A stretch of DNA of 32,632 nucleotides, taken from positions 1 through 32,632 of the forward strand of contig QZJL01000011.1 of assembly GCA_003599745.1 (NCBI GenBank), read 5' to 3'. Source of the DNA: Dehalococcoidia bacterium (GTDB taxonomy: Bacteria > Chloroflexota > Dehalococcoidia > Dehalococcoidales > SURF-40). Shown in pieces: positions 20,043 through 27,773 of the stretch (positions are counted from its first letter, which is position 1; every line of letters starts with the position of its first letter). The position numbers and the translations under genes were made by a program. The notes under the pieces were generated by a model. It worked only from the letters and a program-made list of their open reading frames with translations. It did no database searches and had not been told where the DNA came from.

Positions 20043-20732
20043 ATGGATTTAGGGTTAGCCCTGCGGACGCGCCGGAGCATCCGGGTTTACCGCAGGGATG
20101 CGGTGCCCCGCGCCGTCATCAAAGAGATTCTGGATACGGCGGTGCGGGCGCCTTCGTCCTTCAACTCCCAGCCCTGGGAGTTCGTGGTGGCAAGCGGTCA
20201 GTCCCTCGACGCCATCCGCGACCATAACGAGCAAATGCTGGCGCGCGGCGAGCCTCCCCATCCTGACTTTCCCGCAAAACGGCTGGAGGGGGTTTACCGC
20301 CAGCGCCAGCTTGAGGTGTTTGCCGAGCTTTGCCGCCTCGAAGGTGTTGACCCGCATAATAAGGCAGCGGTCGCCTGCCTGCGGCGGCGGAGTTACCGCT
20401 TTTTCGAAGCCCCGGCGGCCATCATCATCTCCTTCGACGGCTCGCTGGATGCGGTGCGCGCCCACTTCGACCTCGGCATGGTGAGCCAGAACATCTGCCT
20501 GGGGGCGCTGGCGCAAAACCTTGGCACCTGCCTCTGCCTGGAGGCGGTGAGCTATGCCGAAAAGATAAGGGAGGTCTGCGCCATCCCGCCGGAGAAAAAG
20601 ATTTGCGTCGCCATTGCCCTGGGCTATCCCGACACCGGGCATCCCGCCAACCGGCTGCTCAGCCAGCGCGAGCCGGTGGGGAACCTCACCCGCTGGGCCG
20701 GCTTTGAAAACGAAGAAGCTTCTGAGGCTTGA
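20043..20732 (+). CDS. Nitroreductase family protein (FMN-dependent)
   Basis: A 229-residue nitroreductase-fold flavoprotein. The N-terminal RRSIRVYRRDAV (about 10-21) and PSSFNSQPWEFVV (about 38-50) are the FMN phosphate and isoalloxazine contact regions of the family. DLGMVSQNICLGALAQNLGT and the closing VAIALGYPDTGHPANR match the usual later blocks. Such enzymes use NAD(P)H to reduce nitro groups, quinones or other substrates; specificity cannot be read here. AAGG precedes ATG. It sits in a short plus-strand unit with the small membrane protein upstream. Confidence 0.88.
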   Translation: MDLGLALRTRRSIRVYRRDAVPRAVIKEILDTAVRAPSSFNSQPWEFVVASGQSLDAIRDHNEQMLARGEPPHPDFPAKRLEGVYRQRQLEVFAELCRLEGVDPHNKAAVACLRRRSYRFFEAPAAIIISFDGSLDAVRAHFDLGMVSQNICLGALAQNLGTCLCLEAVSYAEKIREVCAIPPEKKICVAIALGYPDTGHPANRLLSQREPVGNLTRWAGFENEEASEA

Positions 20733-20776
20733 CACCGATGTCCCCGGGGCGCTAATGTTATTTTAGGCTTTGTGTC

Positions 20777-21109
20777 TTGAGGAGACCGAAAGTTTCAAGC
20801 TCCCTCGATGATTTTAATGCCCTTCTGGCGCGGACTGACGTCATCAGGCAGCTGCACGAGAGTCTGGTGCGGGAACCGGCATATATCCTGGGACACATTT
20901 GCCGCATCCACGAGCAAAGCGGCCAGTGCGTCCCCGACCACCGCCTGCTGCTGGGCGGCTTTTTAGGCGAGGACTCGCTGCGGGCTCTCGTCGAGGCGGG
21001 GCTGGTGACGAAGGAAGTCGGTCAAACCTCGGTCTATTGCTATACCCCCACCGCCGCCGGTAAAGAGCAGTACGCAAAGCTCAAGACCGGCGGTCTTTTC
21101 TCGTACTAG
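20777..21109 (+). CDS. Small winged-helix-like protein, function unknown
   Basis: A 110-residue soluble protein. The pattern of the second half (LLLGGFLGEDSLRALVEAGLVTKEVGQTSVYCYTPTAAGKEQYAKL) looks like a winged helix: a recognition-helix-like segment ending in GLV, then a beta hairpin and a final helix. That suggests a DNA-binding regulator, but the similarity is general and no family name is justified. The only start after the upstream in-frame stop at 20753 is TTG at 20777, without a strong Shine-Dalgarno, so the true N-terminus is uncertain. A weak TTGACA at 20729-20734 overlaps the nitroreductase stop codon. Confidence 0.6.
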   Translation: MRRPKVSSSLDDFNALLARTDVIRQLHESLVREPAYILGHICRIHEQSGQCVPDHRLLLGGFLGEDSLRALVEAGLVTKEVGQTSVYCYTPTAAGKEQYAKLKTGGLFSY

Positions 21110-21161
21110 CATTTTCACTTTCAGCCGGCGAAACCGGGCCGGTATATCTAAGGAGTGTTCT

Positions 21162-22349
21162 ATGTTCAGGGGTTTGAGGTTCGGGTCACTGGTGGTCGTC
21201 ATTATCCTGGTGGTGTGGCTGGTAGCGGGCTGCGACGTTTTGCCCGGCATCGGCGTTCCCGCCGCAAAATCTCCGGCAAAAGTAACTGAAGCCTGGAATA
21301 TCATTTTCAACCACTACGTTGAGAAAGACCAGCTTAACTCCGATAACCTGAGCGAGGCGGCCATCCGAGGCATTCTCGACGCCATCAATGACCCCTACAC
21401 CTCTTACCTTGATGCCCGCCATTACGAGATTTTCCAGAGCAGCTTTGAGGGCGAACTGGAAGGCATCGGCGCCCAGGTCGGGGTGCGTGAGGGCAACATT
21501 GTCATCATCGCCCCGATTGCCGGTTCACCTGCGGAAAGGGCCGGTATCCGGGCGGGTGACATTATCCTGGCGGTTAATGGCGAGCCTACGGCGGACATAA
21601 GCCTGGCCGAGGCCATCCTGAAAATCCGGGGGCCAAAGGGTACACCGGTGACGTTGCGGGTGCTCCACGAGGAGGAAGCGGAGCCGGTGGAAATCACCAT
21701 AATCCGCGACACCATAACCGTACCCTCGGTAGAGTTCAGTATGGTGGAAGGCATCGCGCTCATCAGCATCAGCGAGTTTTCGGAGCGGACGGGGGACGAG
21801 ATGTCGCCGGTGATGACGGAGTTGTCCCGTCAGGGGGCGACCGGCATCATTATTGACCTGCGGGGTAATCCGGGGGGGTTGCTTTCTGCGGTGACCGAGG
21901 TCGCCAGCTATTTCCTGCGCGAGGGCGTGGTAGTTAAGGTCAAAGACAACCGGGGCAAAGTTACCGATTACCCCGCCAGGCCGACCGGCCAGGTCAGCGA
22001 CCTGCCCATGGTGGTGCTGGTGGATGATTCCTCGGCCAGCGGCAGTGAAGTGCTGGCCGGCGCTTTGCAGGACCACCGGCGCGCCACCCTGGCAGGCAGC
22101 ACCACCTTCGGTAAGGGCAGCGTCAACCAGTTCTTCCCTTTAAGTGACGGCTCCGGCATTTATCTTACCGTGTCCCGATGGCTTACCCCGCTGGGGCGAC
22201 CCATCGAGGGCGTGGGGCTTGAGCCGGACGTAAAACTTGAGCTTACCGGCGAGGACGCCATCCGCTGGGCGGTGGACTACCTCAATGGCAACCAAGCCGC
22301 ACTCACCGGGGCAGCGTCCCCGGGCGAGGCGCTGGCGGTAATCGGTTAA
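21162..22349 (+). CDS. S41-family C-terminal processing protease, lipoprotein
   Basis: A 395-residue CtpA/Prc-type serine protease. A hydrophobic N-terminus ends in the lipobox LVAG-C24, so it should be lipid-anchored outside the cytoplasmic membrane. An N-terminal helical part follows, then a PDZ domain (about 95-165, with SPAERAGIRAGDIILAVNG). The S41 core has IIDLRGNPGG, the nucleophile S293 in SSASGSE and the general base K318 in TFGKGSVNQ; the 25-residue spacing matches known members. Such proteases clip C-terminal tails of exported proteins. Length is normal. AAGGAG lies upstream of ATG. Convergent with aroC. Confidence 0.93.
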   Translation: MFRGLRFGSLVVVIILVVWLVAGCDVLPGIGVPAAKSPAKVTEAWNIIFNHYVEKDQLNSDNLSEAAIRGILDAINDPYTSYLDARHYEIFQSSFEGELEGIGAQVGVREGNIVIIAPIAGSPAERAGIRAGDIILAVNGEPTADISLAEAILKIRGPKGTPVTLRVLHEEEAEPVEITIIRDTITVPSVEFSMVEGIALISISEFSERTGDEMSPVMTELSRQGATGIIIDLRGNPGGLLSAVTEVASYFLREGVVVKVKDNRGKVTDYPARPTGQVSDLPMVVLVDDSSASGSEVLAGALQDHRRATLAGSTTFGKGSVNQFFPLSDGSGIYLTVSRWLTPLGRPIEGVGLEPDVKLELTGEDAIRWAVDYLNGNQAALTGAASPGEALAVIG

Positions 22350-22379
22350 AATCCACTTCTGATTAAAAATTATGGTGCC

Positions 22380-22430
22380 CTGTGACTTTGCCTCAAATGT
22401 CACGCTGAGAAGCGAAGCGACATATCCCTT
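22380..22430. repeat. Imperfect inverted repeat resembling a REP/MITE-like intergenic element
   Basis: Between the convergent protease and aroC genes lies GTGAC...GTCAC, overlapping ATGTCACGCTGAGAAGCG with GAAGCGACAT, so the sequence folds on either strand. The core GTCACGCTGAGAAGCGAAGCGACAT resembles the short GTCATxCTGAGCGAAGCGAAG-type element I recall as common between genes in Chloroflexota and other environmental genomes. No good T-run follows on either strand, so a bidirectional terminator is possible but not shown. Only one copy is in the window. Confidence 0.4.
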
Positions 22431-23594
22431 TTAGTGTTTTTTAGTAGCAAGCCGCTTCAAGTAGTTTTTGCAGTTGCGCCTGGTCTCGGCGAGGTTGTCG
22501 CCGCCGAACTTTTCCAGTAGCGCCTGCGCCAGCACGAAGCAGGTCATCGCTTCGGAAACGACTCCGGCGCGGGGCACGATGCAAATGTCCGAGCGCTCGG
22601 TGATGGCCTCGGCGCTCTTGCCGGTGGCGAGGTCCACGGTGCGGGCGGGCTTGCCCAGCGTGGCGATGGGCTTGTGATAGACGCGCAGAACGATATCTTC
22701 GCCGTTTGAGATGCCCCCCTCGATGCCGCCCATGTGGTTTGTCCGGCGGCTAAAACCGGCCTTTCCGGGCGTGATGGCGTCCACGGTCTGCGAGCCGGTT
22801 AGCCCGGCCAGCGCACAGCCGTCGCCGATTTCGACCGCCTTCACCGAGGGAATGCTCGCGAGCGCCCCGGCCAGCGCGCCGTCAAGGCGGCGGTCGTAGT
22901 GCATGACGCTGCCCAGTCCCACCGGTACGCCGCGGGCGATGACTTCCAGCACGCCGCCCAGGGTATCCCCTTTACGGCGGGCTTCGTCAATTGCCGTCTT
23001 CATCTTTCGTGACACTTCAGGGTCGAGGCACCTTGTTTCGGGGTCGCGCTCGTATACCGCGGCCACCTCCTCAAAGCTGGGGCGGGTGTCTTCAAGCTTC
23101 ACTTTCCCGATTTGTACGGTGTGACTGGCGACCCGGATGCCGAACTCGCCGAGCAAGCGGCGGCAGACCGCCCCGGCCATCACCCGGGAAACGGTCTCTC
23201 GGGCGCTGGCGCGTTCCAGCACGTTGCGGATGTCGCCCTGGCCGTATTTCAAGGCGGCGGCGAGGTCGGCATGCCCCGGGCGGGGGCGGGTGAGCGGCTC
23301 GGCCTCGTCATCGCTTGCCTCAATCCTCATTACCGCCTGCCAGTTCTCGAAGTCGCGGTTTTGCACCACGAGGGCGATGGGACTGCCCAGCGTTCGGCCG
23401 TAGCGCGCTCCCGCCAGGATTTCACACTCGTCTTTTTCAAGCAAACCCCGCCCGCCGCGGCCGTAGTCACTGCGCCGCCGGGCGAGGTCGCGGTTGATGT
23501 CGCCGGCGCTTATGCCGAGGCCGGCCGGTATGCCTTCAATAATCACGACACAGGCCGGGCCGTGGGACTCACCGGCGGTCAGAAATCGTAACAC
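22431..23594 (-). CDS. aroC: Chorismate synthase AroC
   Basis: Catalyses step 7, conversion of EPSP to chorismate with reduced FMN. Family landmarks are TAGESHGPACVVIIEGIPAGL at the N-terminus, RRSDYGRGGRG, ERASARETVSRVMAGAV, and NHMGGIEGGISNGEDIVLR towards the end. The ATG at 23600 has AAAAGGAG directly against it with no spacing. The GTG two codons later (23594) has a normal 6-base spacing and gives the usual short start (VLRFLTAGESHG), so I prefer it (387 residues). The start lies inside the end of aroE. Last gene of the operon. Confidence 0.95.
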   Translation of the reverse strand: MLRFLTAGESHGPACVVIIEGIPAGLGISAGDINRDLARRRSDYGRGGRGLLEKDECEILAGARYGRTLGSPIALVVQNRDFENWQAVMRIEASDDEAEPLTRPRPGHADLAAALKYGQGDIRNVLERASARETVSRVMAGAVCRRLLGEFGIRVASHTVQIGKVKLEDTRPSFEEVAAVYERDPETRCLDPEVSRKMKTAIDEARRKGDTLGGVLEVIARGVPVGLGSVMHYDRRLDGALAGALASIPSVKAVEIGDGCALAGLTGSQTVDAITPGKAGFSRRTNHMGGIEGGISNGEDIVLRVYHKPIATLGKPARTVDLATGKSAEAITERSDICIVPRAGVVSEAMTCFVLAQALLEKFGGDNLAETRRNCKNYLKRLATKKH

Positions 23595-24417
23595 CTTCAT
23601 CTCCTTTTAACGCCCGTGTCAGCGCCTGTCCCATCTGGACAAGCGGGGCGGTGTGGCCGGTGAAAAGCTCGAACTGGCGGGCGGCCTGGTAGAGGAACAT
23701 CTTGTGCCCGTAGACGACTTTACAGCCGGCTTTTTTGGCCTCAGCGAGCAGGCGGGTGGTGCGGGGGCGGTAGATGACATCGAAAACGACGAGTTTCGGG
23801 TGCAGGTAACTGGCGGGCACCGATAGTTCGTCAACTTTTGGCCACATGCCGACCGGCGTGGCGTTTGTCAGGATGTCGGCGTCGCCAATCTCCGAAAACC
23901 GGTCAAAACCGCCGGAACCTTCCGCCCCGATTCGTGCCGCTAAAGCCGCCGCTTTCGCCGGCGCGCGGCCCAGGATGACCACCCGGCTGCCCCGGTGCTT
24001 TAGAGCCAGAGCGATGGTGAGGGCGGTCGCCCCGGCGCCCAAAATTACCGTTTTTTTACCCCTTAAGGGCGTCTTTTCCGAGAGCGCCTTGAGCGCGGCG
24101 TCGTAGTCGGTGTTGTAGCCCTTCAGGTGGCCGCCACGGTTGACGATGGTGTTGATGGCGCCAATCTCCTTAGCTTCGGCGTCAAGTTCGTCAACGCAGG
24201 CCAGCGCCGTCGTCTTGTGGGGGATGGTAACGCTCATACCGGTGATGCCCAGCGTCCGCATGGCGGCGATAGCGGGCGCGGCCTCTTTTACCCGGAAGGC
24301 GAGATAAACGTAGTCCAGCCCCCGCGCCTGGTAACCCCGGTTATGCACCAGCGGGGAAAGCGAGTGCGCCACCGGGTCGCCGATGAGGCAGCAAACTCTG
24401 GTTTCGGCGTTAATCAC
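23569..24417 (-). CDS. aroE: Shikimate dehydrogenase AroE
   Basis: Reduces 3-dehydroshikimate to shikimate with NADPH, step 4. Visible are GDPVAHSLSPLVHN (substrate site), VTIPHK with the catalytic lysine, NTDYDAAL, the Rossmann motif GAGATALTIALAL, the NADPH-phosphate region ILGRAPAKAAAL, and NATPVGMWP. The open frame runs back to 24474 inside aroK, but GTG at 24417, behind GGGAG at 6-7 bases, gives the expected N-terminus INAETRVCCLIGDPVAHS, 282 residues. It overlaps the aroK stop by 8 bases and aroC by about 26, consistent with translational coupling. Confidence 0.94.
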   Translation of the reverse strand: MINAETRVCCLIGDPVAHSLSPLVHNRGYQARGLDYVYLAFRVKEAAPAIAAMRTLGITGMSVTIPHKTTALACVDELDAEAKEIGAINTIVNRGGHLKGYNTDYDAALKALSEKTPLRGKKTVILGAGATALTIALALKHRGSRVVILGRAPAKAAALAARIGAEGSGGFDRFSEIGDADILTNATPVGMWPKVDELSVPASYLHPKLVVFDVIYRPRTTRLLAEAKKAGCKVVYGHKMFLYQAARQFELFTGHTAPLVQMGQALTRALKGDEGVTISDRR

Positions 24418-24922
24418 CTTTTTCTCCCAGCCGCCTGATAATGGTCTCGGCCACCTGTTCGGGCGCAAGGCCATCGGTATCTACAATTATATCAGCCGCC
24501 CGCCGGTAAACCGGCTCGCGCTCTTTTAGCACAAGCGCCATATCTTCTGCCGGCGGCTTGCCGGTGAGGCTGGGGCGGGAGGCGTCGTTTTTTGTCCGCG
24601 CCAGCAGGGTTTCCAGCCTTGCCCGCAGCCAGACCAGCTTCCCGGTTTCCTTGAGCGCCCGGATATTTTCCTCACCGGTGACCGCGCCGCCGCCGGTGGC
24701 GTTGACAATGTCGTCGAGCGCGGCTACCGACCTGACTACTTCAGATTCAATTTTGCGAAAGCCCGGCCAGCCCTGGCGGGCGACGATTTCACTTACGCTC
24801 ATACCGGCTTTCCGGGTAATCATCTCGTCCATTTCGATAAAGCGCCTGCCCAGCTTTTTAGCCAGCAGCCGTCCCACCGCGGTCTTGCCGCTGCCCCGCA
24901 TCCCTATCAGCACGATGTTCAT
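24410..24922 (-). CDS. aroK: Shikimate kinase AroK
   Basis: A 170-residue P-loop kinase that phosphorylates shikimate at O3, step 5. The Walker A GMRGSGKTAVG begins at residue 7, the shikimate-binding region EMDEMITRKAGMSVSEI follows, then the substrate-contact GGGAVT, and the lid region with RPSLTG. The length is typical. It lies 9 bases after aroA and overlaps the aroE start by 8 bases. Confidence 0.94.
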   Translation of the reverse strand: MNIVLIGMRGSGKTAVGRLLAKKLGRRFIEMDEMITRKAGMSVSEIVARQGWPGFRKIESEVVRSVAALDDIVNATGGGAVTGEENIRALKETGKLVWLRARLETLLARTKNDASRPSLTGKPPAEDMALVLKEREPVYRRAADIIVDTDGLAPEQVAETIIRRLGEKGD

Positions 24923-24931
24923 GCCGGGGTC

Positions 24932-26218
24932 TCAGACTTCCTCGTATTTTGCGCCGACCTTTGCCAGGTCGCGGAAGAAGCCGGGATATGACTTGCCGAC
25001 GGCTTCAGCGCCGCTGATGACCGTTTCTCCCTCGGCAAAGAGCGCCGCTACGGCCAGGCTCATAACCAGGCGGTGGTCGTTGTGGGACTCGACCCCGGCG
25101 CCCCTGACCCCGCCGCCGGTAATCAGCATGGTGTTTTCGGTGACCTCAACCTCCGCTCCCATTTTGCGCAGTTCCAGGGCGGTGTGGTTGATGCGGTCGG
25201 TCTCTTTATAAATCAGGTGGCCGATGTTCCTGATAAGCGTTTTGCCGCTGGCAAAAGCGGCGACCACCGCCAGCGGCTGGACGATGTCCGGGTAGTCGCC
25301 CATGTCCTGGGTGGTAGCGGCCAAGGGGTTACGGCGGCTTGCCGAAATGCCTTCTTTGCCGAAGTCAATCTCGCAGCCCATTTGGGCGAGAATGTCAAGA
25401 AAGTGGCGGTCGCCCTGCACCGAACGGGAGTTAAGGCCGCTGACCGTCACCGTTACCCCGCCGATGGCGCCCATAGCGAAGAAATAGGCCGCCGACGAGT
25501 AGTCGCCCTCGATATCATACTCGCGCCCCCGGTAAGTCTCTCCGGCGGTGACCACGAAATGCTCGTAGTTGATGTTGCCGACCTCGCCGCCGAAGCGGCG
25601 CATAATATCAATGGTAACATCAACGTAGGGTTTGGAGAGCAGTTCGCCGCTGATGTTCAGGCGCACGTTGCGCCGGGCGTAGGGCGCGGCCATGAGCAGG
25701 CCGCTCACGTGCTGGGAGGTTATCAGGCCGCTCACCACCACCTCGCCGCCCAGCAGCGTCCCGCCGTGGATTTCGATGGGGGGGAAGCCGTCCCGGTTGA
25801 TGGAAGCCGCCCTGATGCCCAGCGCCTTGAGCGCCACCAGCAGGTCGCTCACCGGGCGCTGGTAGAGCCGGGGCTCGCCTTCGAAGACCACTCGTCCCGG
25901 TGTCAAGGCGGCCAGCGGGGCGACCATCCTTACCGTGCTGCCCGAGTTACCGACGAAAATTGTCTCTCTGCCCGGCTGGACGCTGAACTTGCCGTCCCGC
26001 CCCTCGATTTTCAGCGTGCTGCCGTTAGCCCGTATGGTGGTGCCCAGGGTGCGTAGGGCTTCGGCGGTGTAACGGGTGTCGTCGGCGTCGAGGTAGTTGG
26101 TGAGTACCGTCTCGCCCTCGGCCAGCGCGCCCAGGATGAGCGCGCGGTGGGTGTAGCTCTTCGAGGGCGGGGCGGTAACCTCGCCTTTCACCGCCCCGGG
26201 CGTTATCTTTACCTTCAA
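24932..26218 (-). CDS. aroA: 3-phosphoshikimate 1-carboxyvinyltransferase (EPSP synthase) AroA
   Basis: A 428-residue EPSP synthase, joining shikimate-3-phosphate and PEP, step 6. It has PPSKSYTHRALILGALAEG near residue 17, FVGNSGSTVRM (the class usually has GNAGTxxR), SSAAYFFAMGAI, and the C-terminal HNDHRLVMSLAVAAL. The start codon is TTG at 26218, one base after the aroQ stop, so initiation probably depends on ribosomes finishing aroQ. Glyphosate class cannot be safely stated from reading alone. Confidence 0.95.
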   Translation of the reverse strand: MKVKITPGAVKGEVTAPPSKSYTHRALILGALAEGETVLTNYLDADDTRYTAEALRTLGTTIRANGSTLKIEGRDGKFSVQPGRETIFVGNSGSTVRMVAPLAALTPGRVVFEGEPRLYQRPVSDLLVALKALGIRAASINRDGFPPIEIHGGTLLGGEVVVSGLITSQHVSGLLMAAPYARRNVRLNISGELLSKPYVDVTIDIMRRFGGEVGNINYEHFVVTAGETYRGREYDIEGDYSSAAYFFAMGAIGGVTVTVSGLNSRSVQGDRHFLDILAQMGCEIDFGKEGISASRRNPLAATTQDMGDYPDIVQPLAVVAAFASGKTLIRNIGHLIYKETDRINHTALELRKMGAEVEVTENTMLITGGGVRGAGVESHNDHRLVMSLAVAALFAEGETVISGAEAVGKSYPGFFRDLAKVGAKYEEV

Positions 26219-26219
26219 T

Positions 26220-26660
26220 TTACGCAGGTTCCCCCAGGTATCTTACCAGCGCCTCGAGGCCGAGACGGTAGCTTTCGGCCTTAAATCCCGAAACCTGTCC
26301 CACCGCCACCGGGGCGATGACCGAGTGGCGGCGAAAACCCTCCCTTGCCCCGATGTTGGAAAGGTGCACTTCCACCACCGGCTTGCCCGAGTCTGCTAGG
26401 GCGTCGCGCAGCGAGTAACTGTAATGCGTCAGCCCCCCGGGATTGATGAGTATGCCGGCTGCGGTGTGACCCGATTGCTGGATGAAGTCAATGATGGCGC
26501 CTTCGTGGTTAGACTGGAAAAAGACCAGTTCGCAGCCGAGCTTCCGGGCATCGTTTTTGAGGGTGTCCTCAATCTGCTTGAGAGTCGCCGTGCCGTAAAG
26601 GGCGGGTTCTCTCTCTCCCAGGCGGTTCAGGTTGGGGCCGCTTATGACCAGAATCTTCAT
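26220..26660 (-). CDS. aroQ: Type II 3-dehydroquinate dehydratase AroQ
   Basis: A 146-residue type II enzyme (step 3, dehydroquinate to dehydroshikimate). The signature ISGPNLNRLGEREPALYGT starts at residue 5, with the catalytic tyrosine Y23. FFQSNHEGAIIDFI, LINPGGLTHYSYSLRDAL, VEVHLSNI and the histidine in REGFRRHSVI complete the active site. The ATG overlaps the aroB stop in an ATGA, and aroA begins one base after its own stop. Confidence 0.96.
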   Translation of the reverse strand: MKILVISGPNLNRLGEREPALYGTATLKQIEDTLKNDARKLGCELVFFQSNHEGAIIDFIQQSGHTAAGILINPGGLTHYSYSLRDALADSGKPVVEVHLSNIGAREGFRRHSVIAPVAVGQVSGFKAESYRLGLEALVRYLGEPA

Positions 26661-27754
26661 CGGCAGACCTCCGCCAGTACCTGGCTTACCAGCGCTTGTG
26701 GTACTTTACAATTTACCACGCCGCGCCCAATTTCCGCCAGCAACACCCACCGGGGCTCGCCGCCGCTCGTTTTTTTGTCGAACTTGAGATTGGCGAGCAG
26801 CTCCCCGGGCGTTACCTGCGGGGCGTGGACGGGTAGTCCGAACTTTTTGAGAACTGCCTCTATCCTCGGTGTGGCGCTGGCCGAAAGCATGCCCAGCCGG
26901 GCGCTGATGCGACTGGCGACCACCATGCCGAAGCTGACCGCCGCCCCGTGCTGGCCTTCGAGGTTGCTGGCGGCTTCCAGCGCATGCCCGATGGTATGCC
27001 CGAAGTTGAGGATGGCCCGCGCCCCGGTGCGCTCGGTCTCGTCGGCCATCACCACCTTCGCTTTCAGGGCGGCGCAGCGCTCGATGATGGGTATCAGCTC
27101 CGCCGCTTTGAAATCGGCGTCTTTTTTATGCTCCAGACGCTCGAAGAGGTCTTTATCCATCGCCAGCCCGTATTTTAAAATTTCCGCCAGGCCGTTTCTC
27201 ATCTCCTGTGGCGGCAGCGACTTCAAAAAATCAACGTCGGCGATGATGGTCTTCGGCTGGTAGAAGCTGCCGACCATGTTCTTTTTACCTCCGAAGTTGA
27301 CGCCCACCTTGCCGCCGATGGCGCTGTCCACCTGGGCGAGCAGCGTGGTCGGTACCTGGATATAGTCAATGCCCCGCAGGTAGCTGGCCGCCAGATACCC
27401 ACCGGCGTCACCCGGCACGCCCCCGCCGAGGATGACCAAGAGAGCGCTGCGGTCAACCCCGTTTTCCATAAGAAATGTATAACCTTCGGCCAGGCTCTCC
27501 GGCGACTTGGCGATTTCGCCCACCGGAAGAGAAAATCTCAAGACTTTCTTGCCGCTCTGCGCGAGGATGGCGGCGACCGGTTCCCCGTAAAGGCGGTCGG
27601 TAGTCTCGTCGGTAACCAGCACCAGACTGGAGTAGGCTTTTAAGTCAACGAAATCGCCGATGCGGCCGGCAAGGCCGCGCCCGAGGTAGACCGACCACGC
27701 CCGCGTTACGGTTATCTTGAACGGTATTTCCAGGCGTTTTTCCGGCTGACTCAA
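26657..27754 (-). CDS. aroB: 3-dehydroquinate synthase AroB
   Basis: Converts DAHP to 3-dehydroquinate (step 2), using NAD and a divalent metal. Visible are GGGVPGDAGGYLAASYLRGI, PTTLLAQVDSAIGGKVGVNF, the K and E of the middle block GLAEILKYGLAMD, and the metal histidines in NFGHTIGHALE and GQHGAAVSFG. An open frame extends to 27829 inside aroF, but TTG at 27754 with GGAGG 8 bases upstream gives a normal N-terminus and 365 residues, 19 bases after the aroF stop. The ATGA at its end overlaps aroQ. Confidence 0.94.
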   Translation of the reverse strand: MSQPEKRLEIPFKITVTRAWSVYLGRGLAGRIGDFVDLKAYSSLVLVTDETTDRLYGEPVAAILAQSGKKVLRFSLPVGEIAKSPESLAEGYTFLMENGVDRSALLVILGGGVPGDAGGYLAASYLRGIDYIQVPTTLLAQVDSAIGGKVGVNFGGKKNMVGSFYQPKTIIADVDFLKSLPPQEMRNGLAEILKYGLAMDKDLFERLEHKKDADFKAAELIPIIERCAALKAKVVMADETERTGARAILNFGHTIGHALEAASNLEGQHGAAVSFGMVVASRISARLGMLSASATPRIEAVLKKFGLPVHAPQVTPGELLANLKFDKKTSGGEPRWVLLAEIGRGVVNCKVPQALVSQVLAEVCR

Positions 27755-27773
27755 GGCTATTTCCTCCGGTTTT

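Noticed and set aside
25073-26056. 327-residue plus-strand open frame opposite aroA
   Set aside because: Antisense to conserved EPSP synthase motifs with no recognisable domain.
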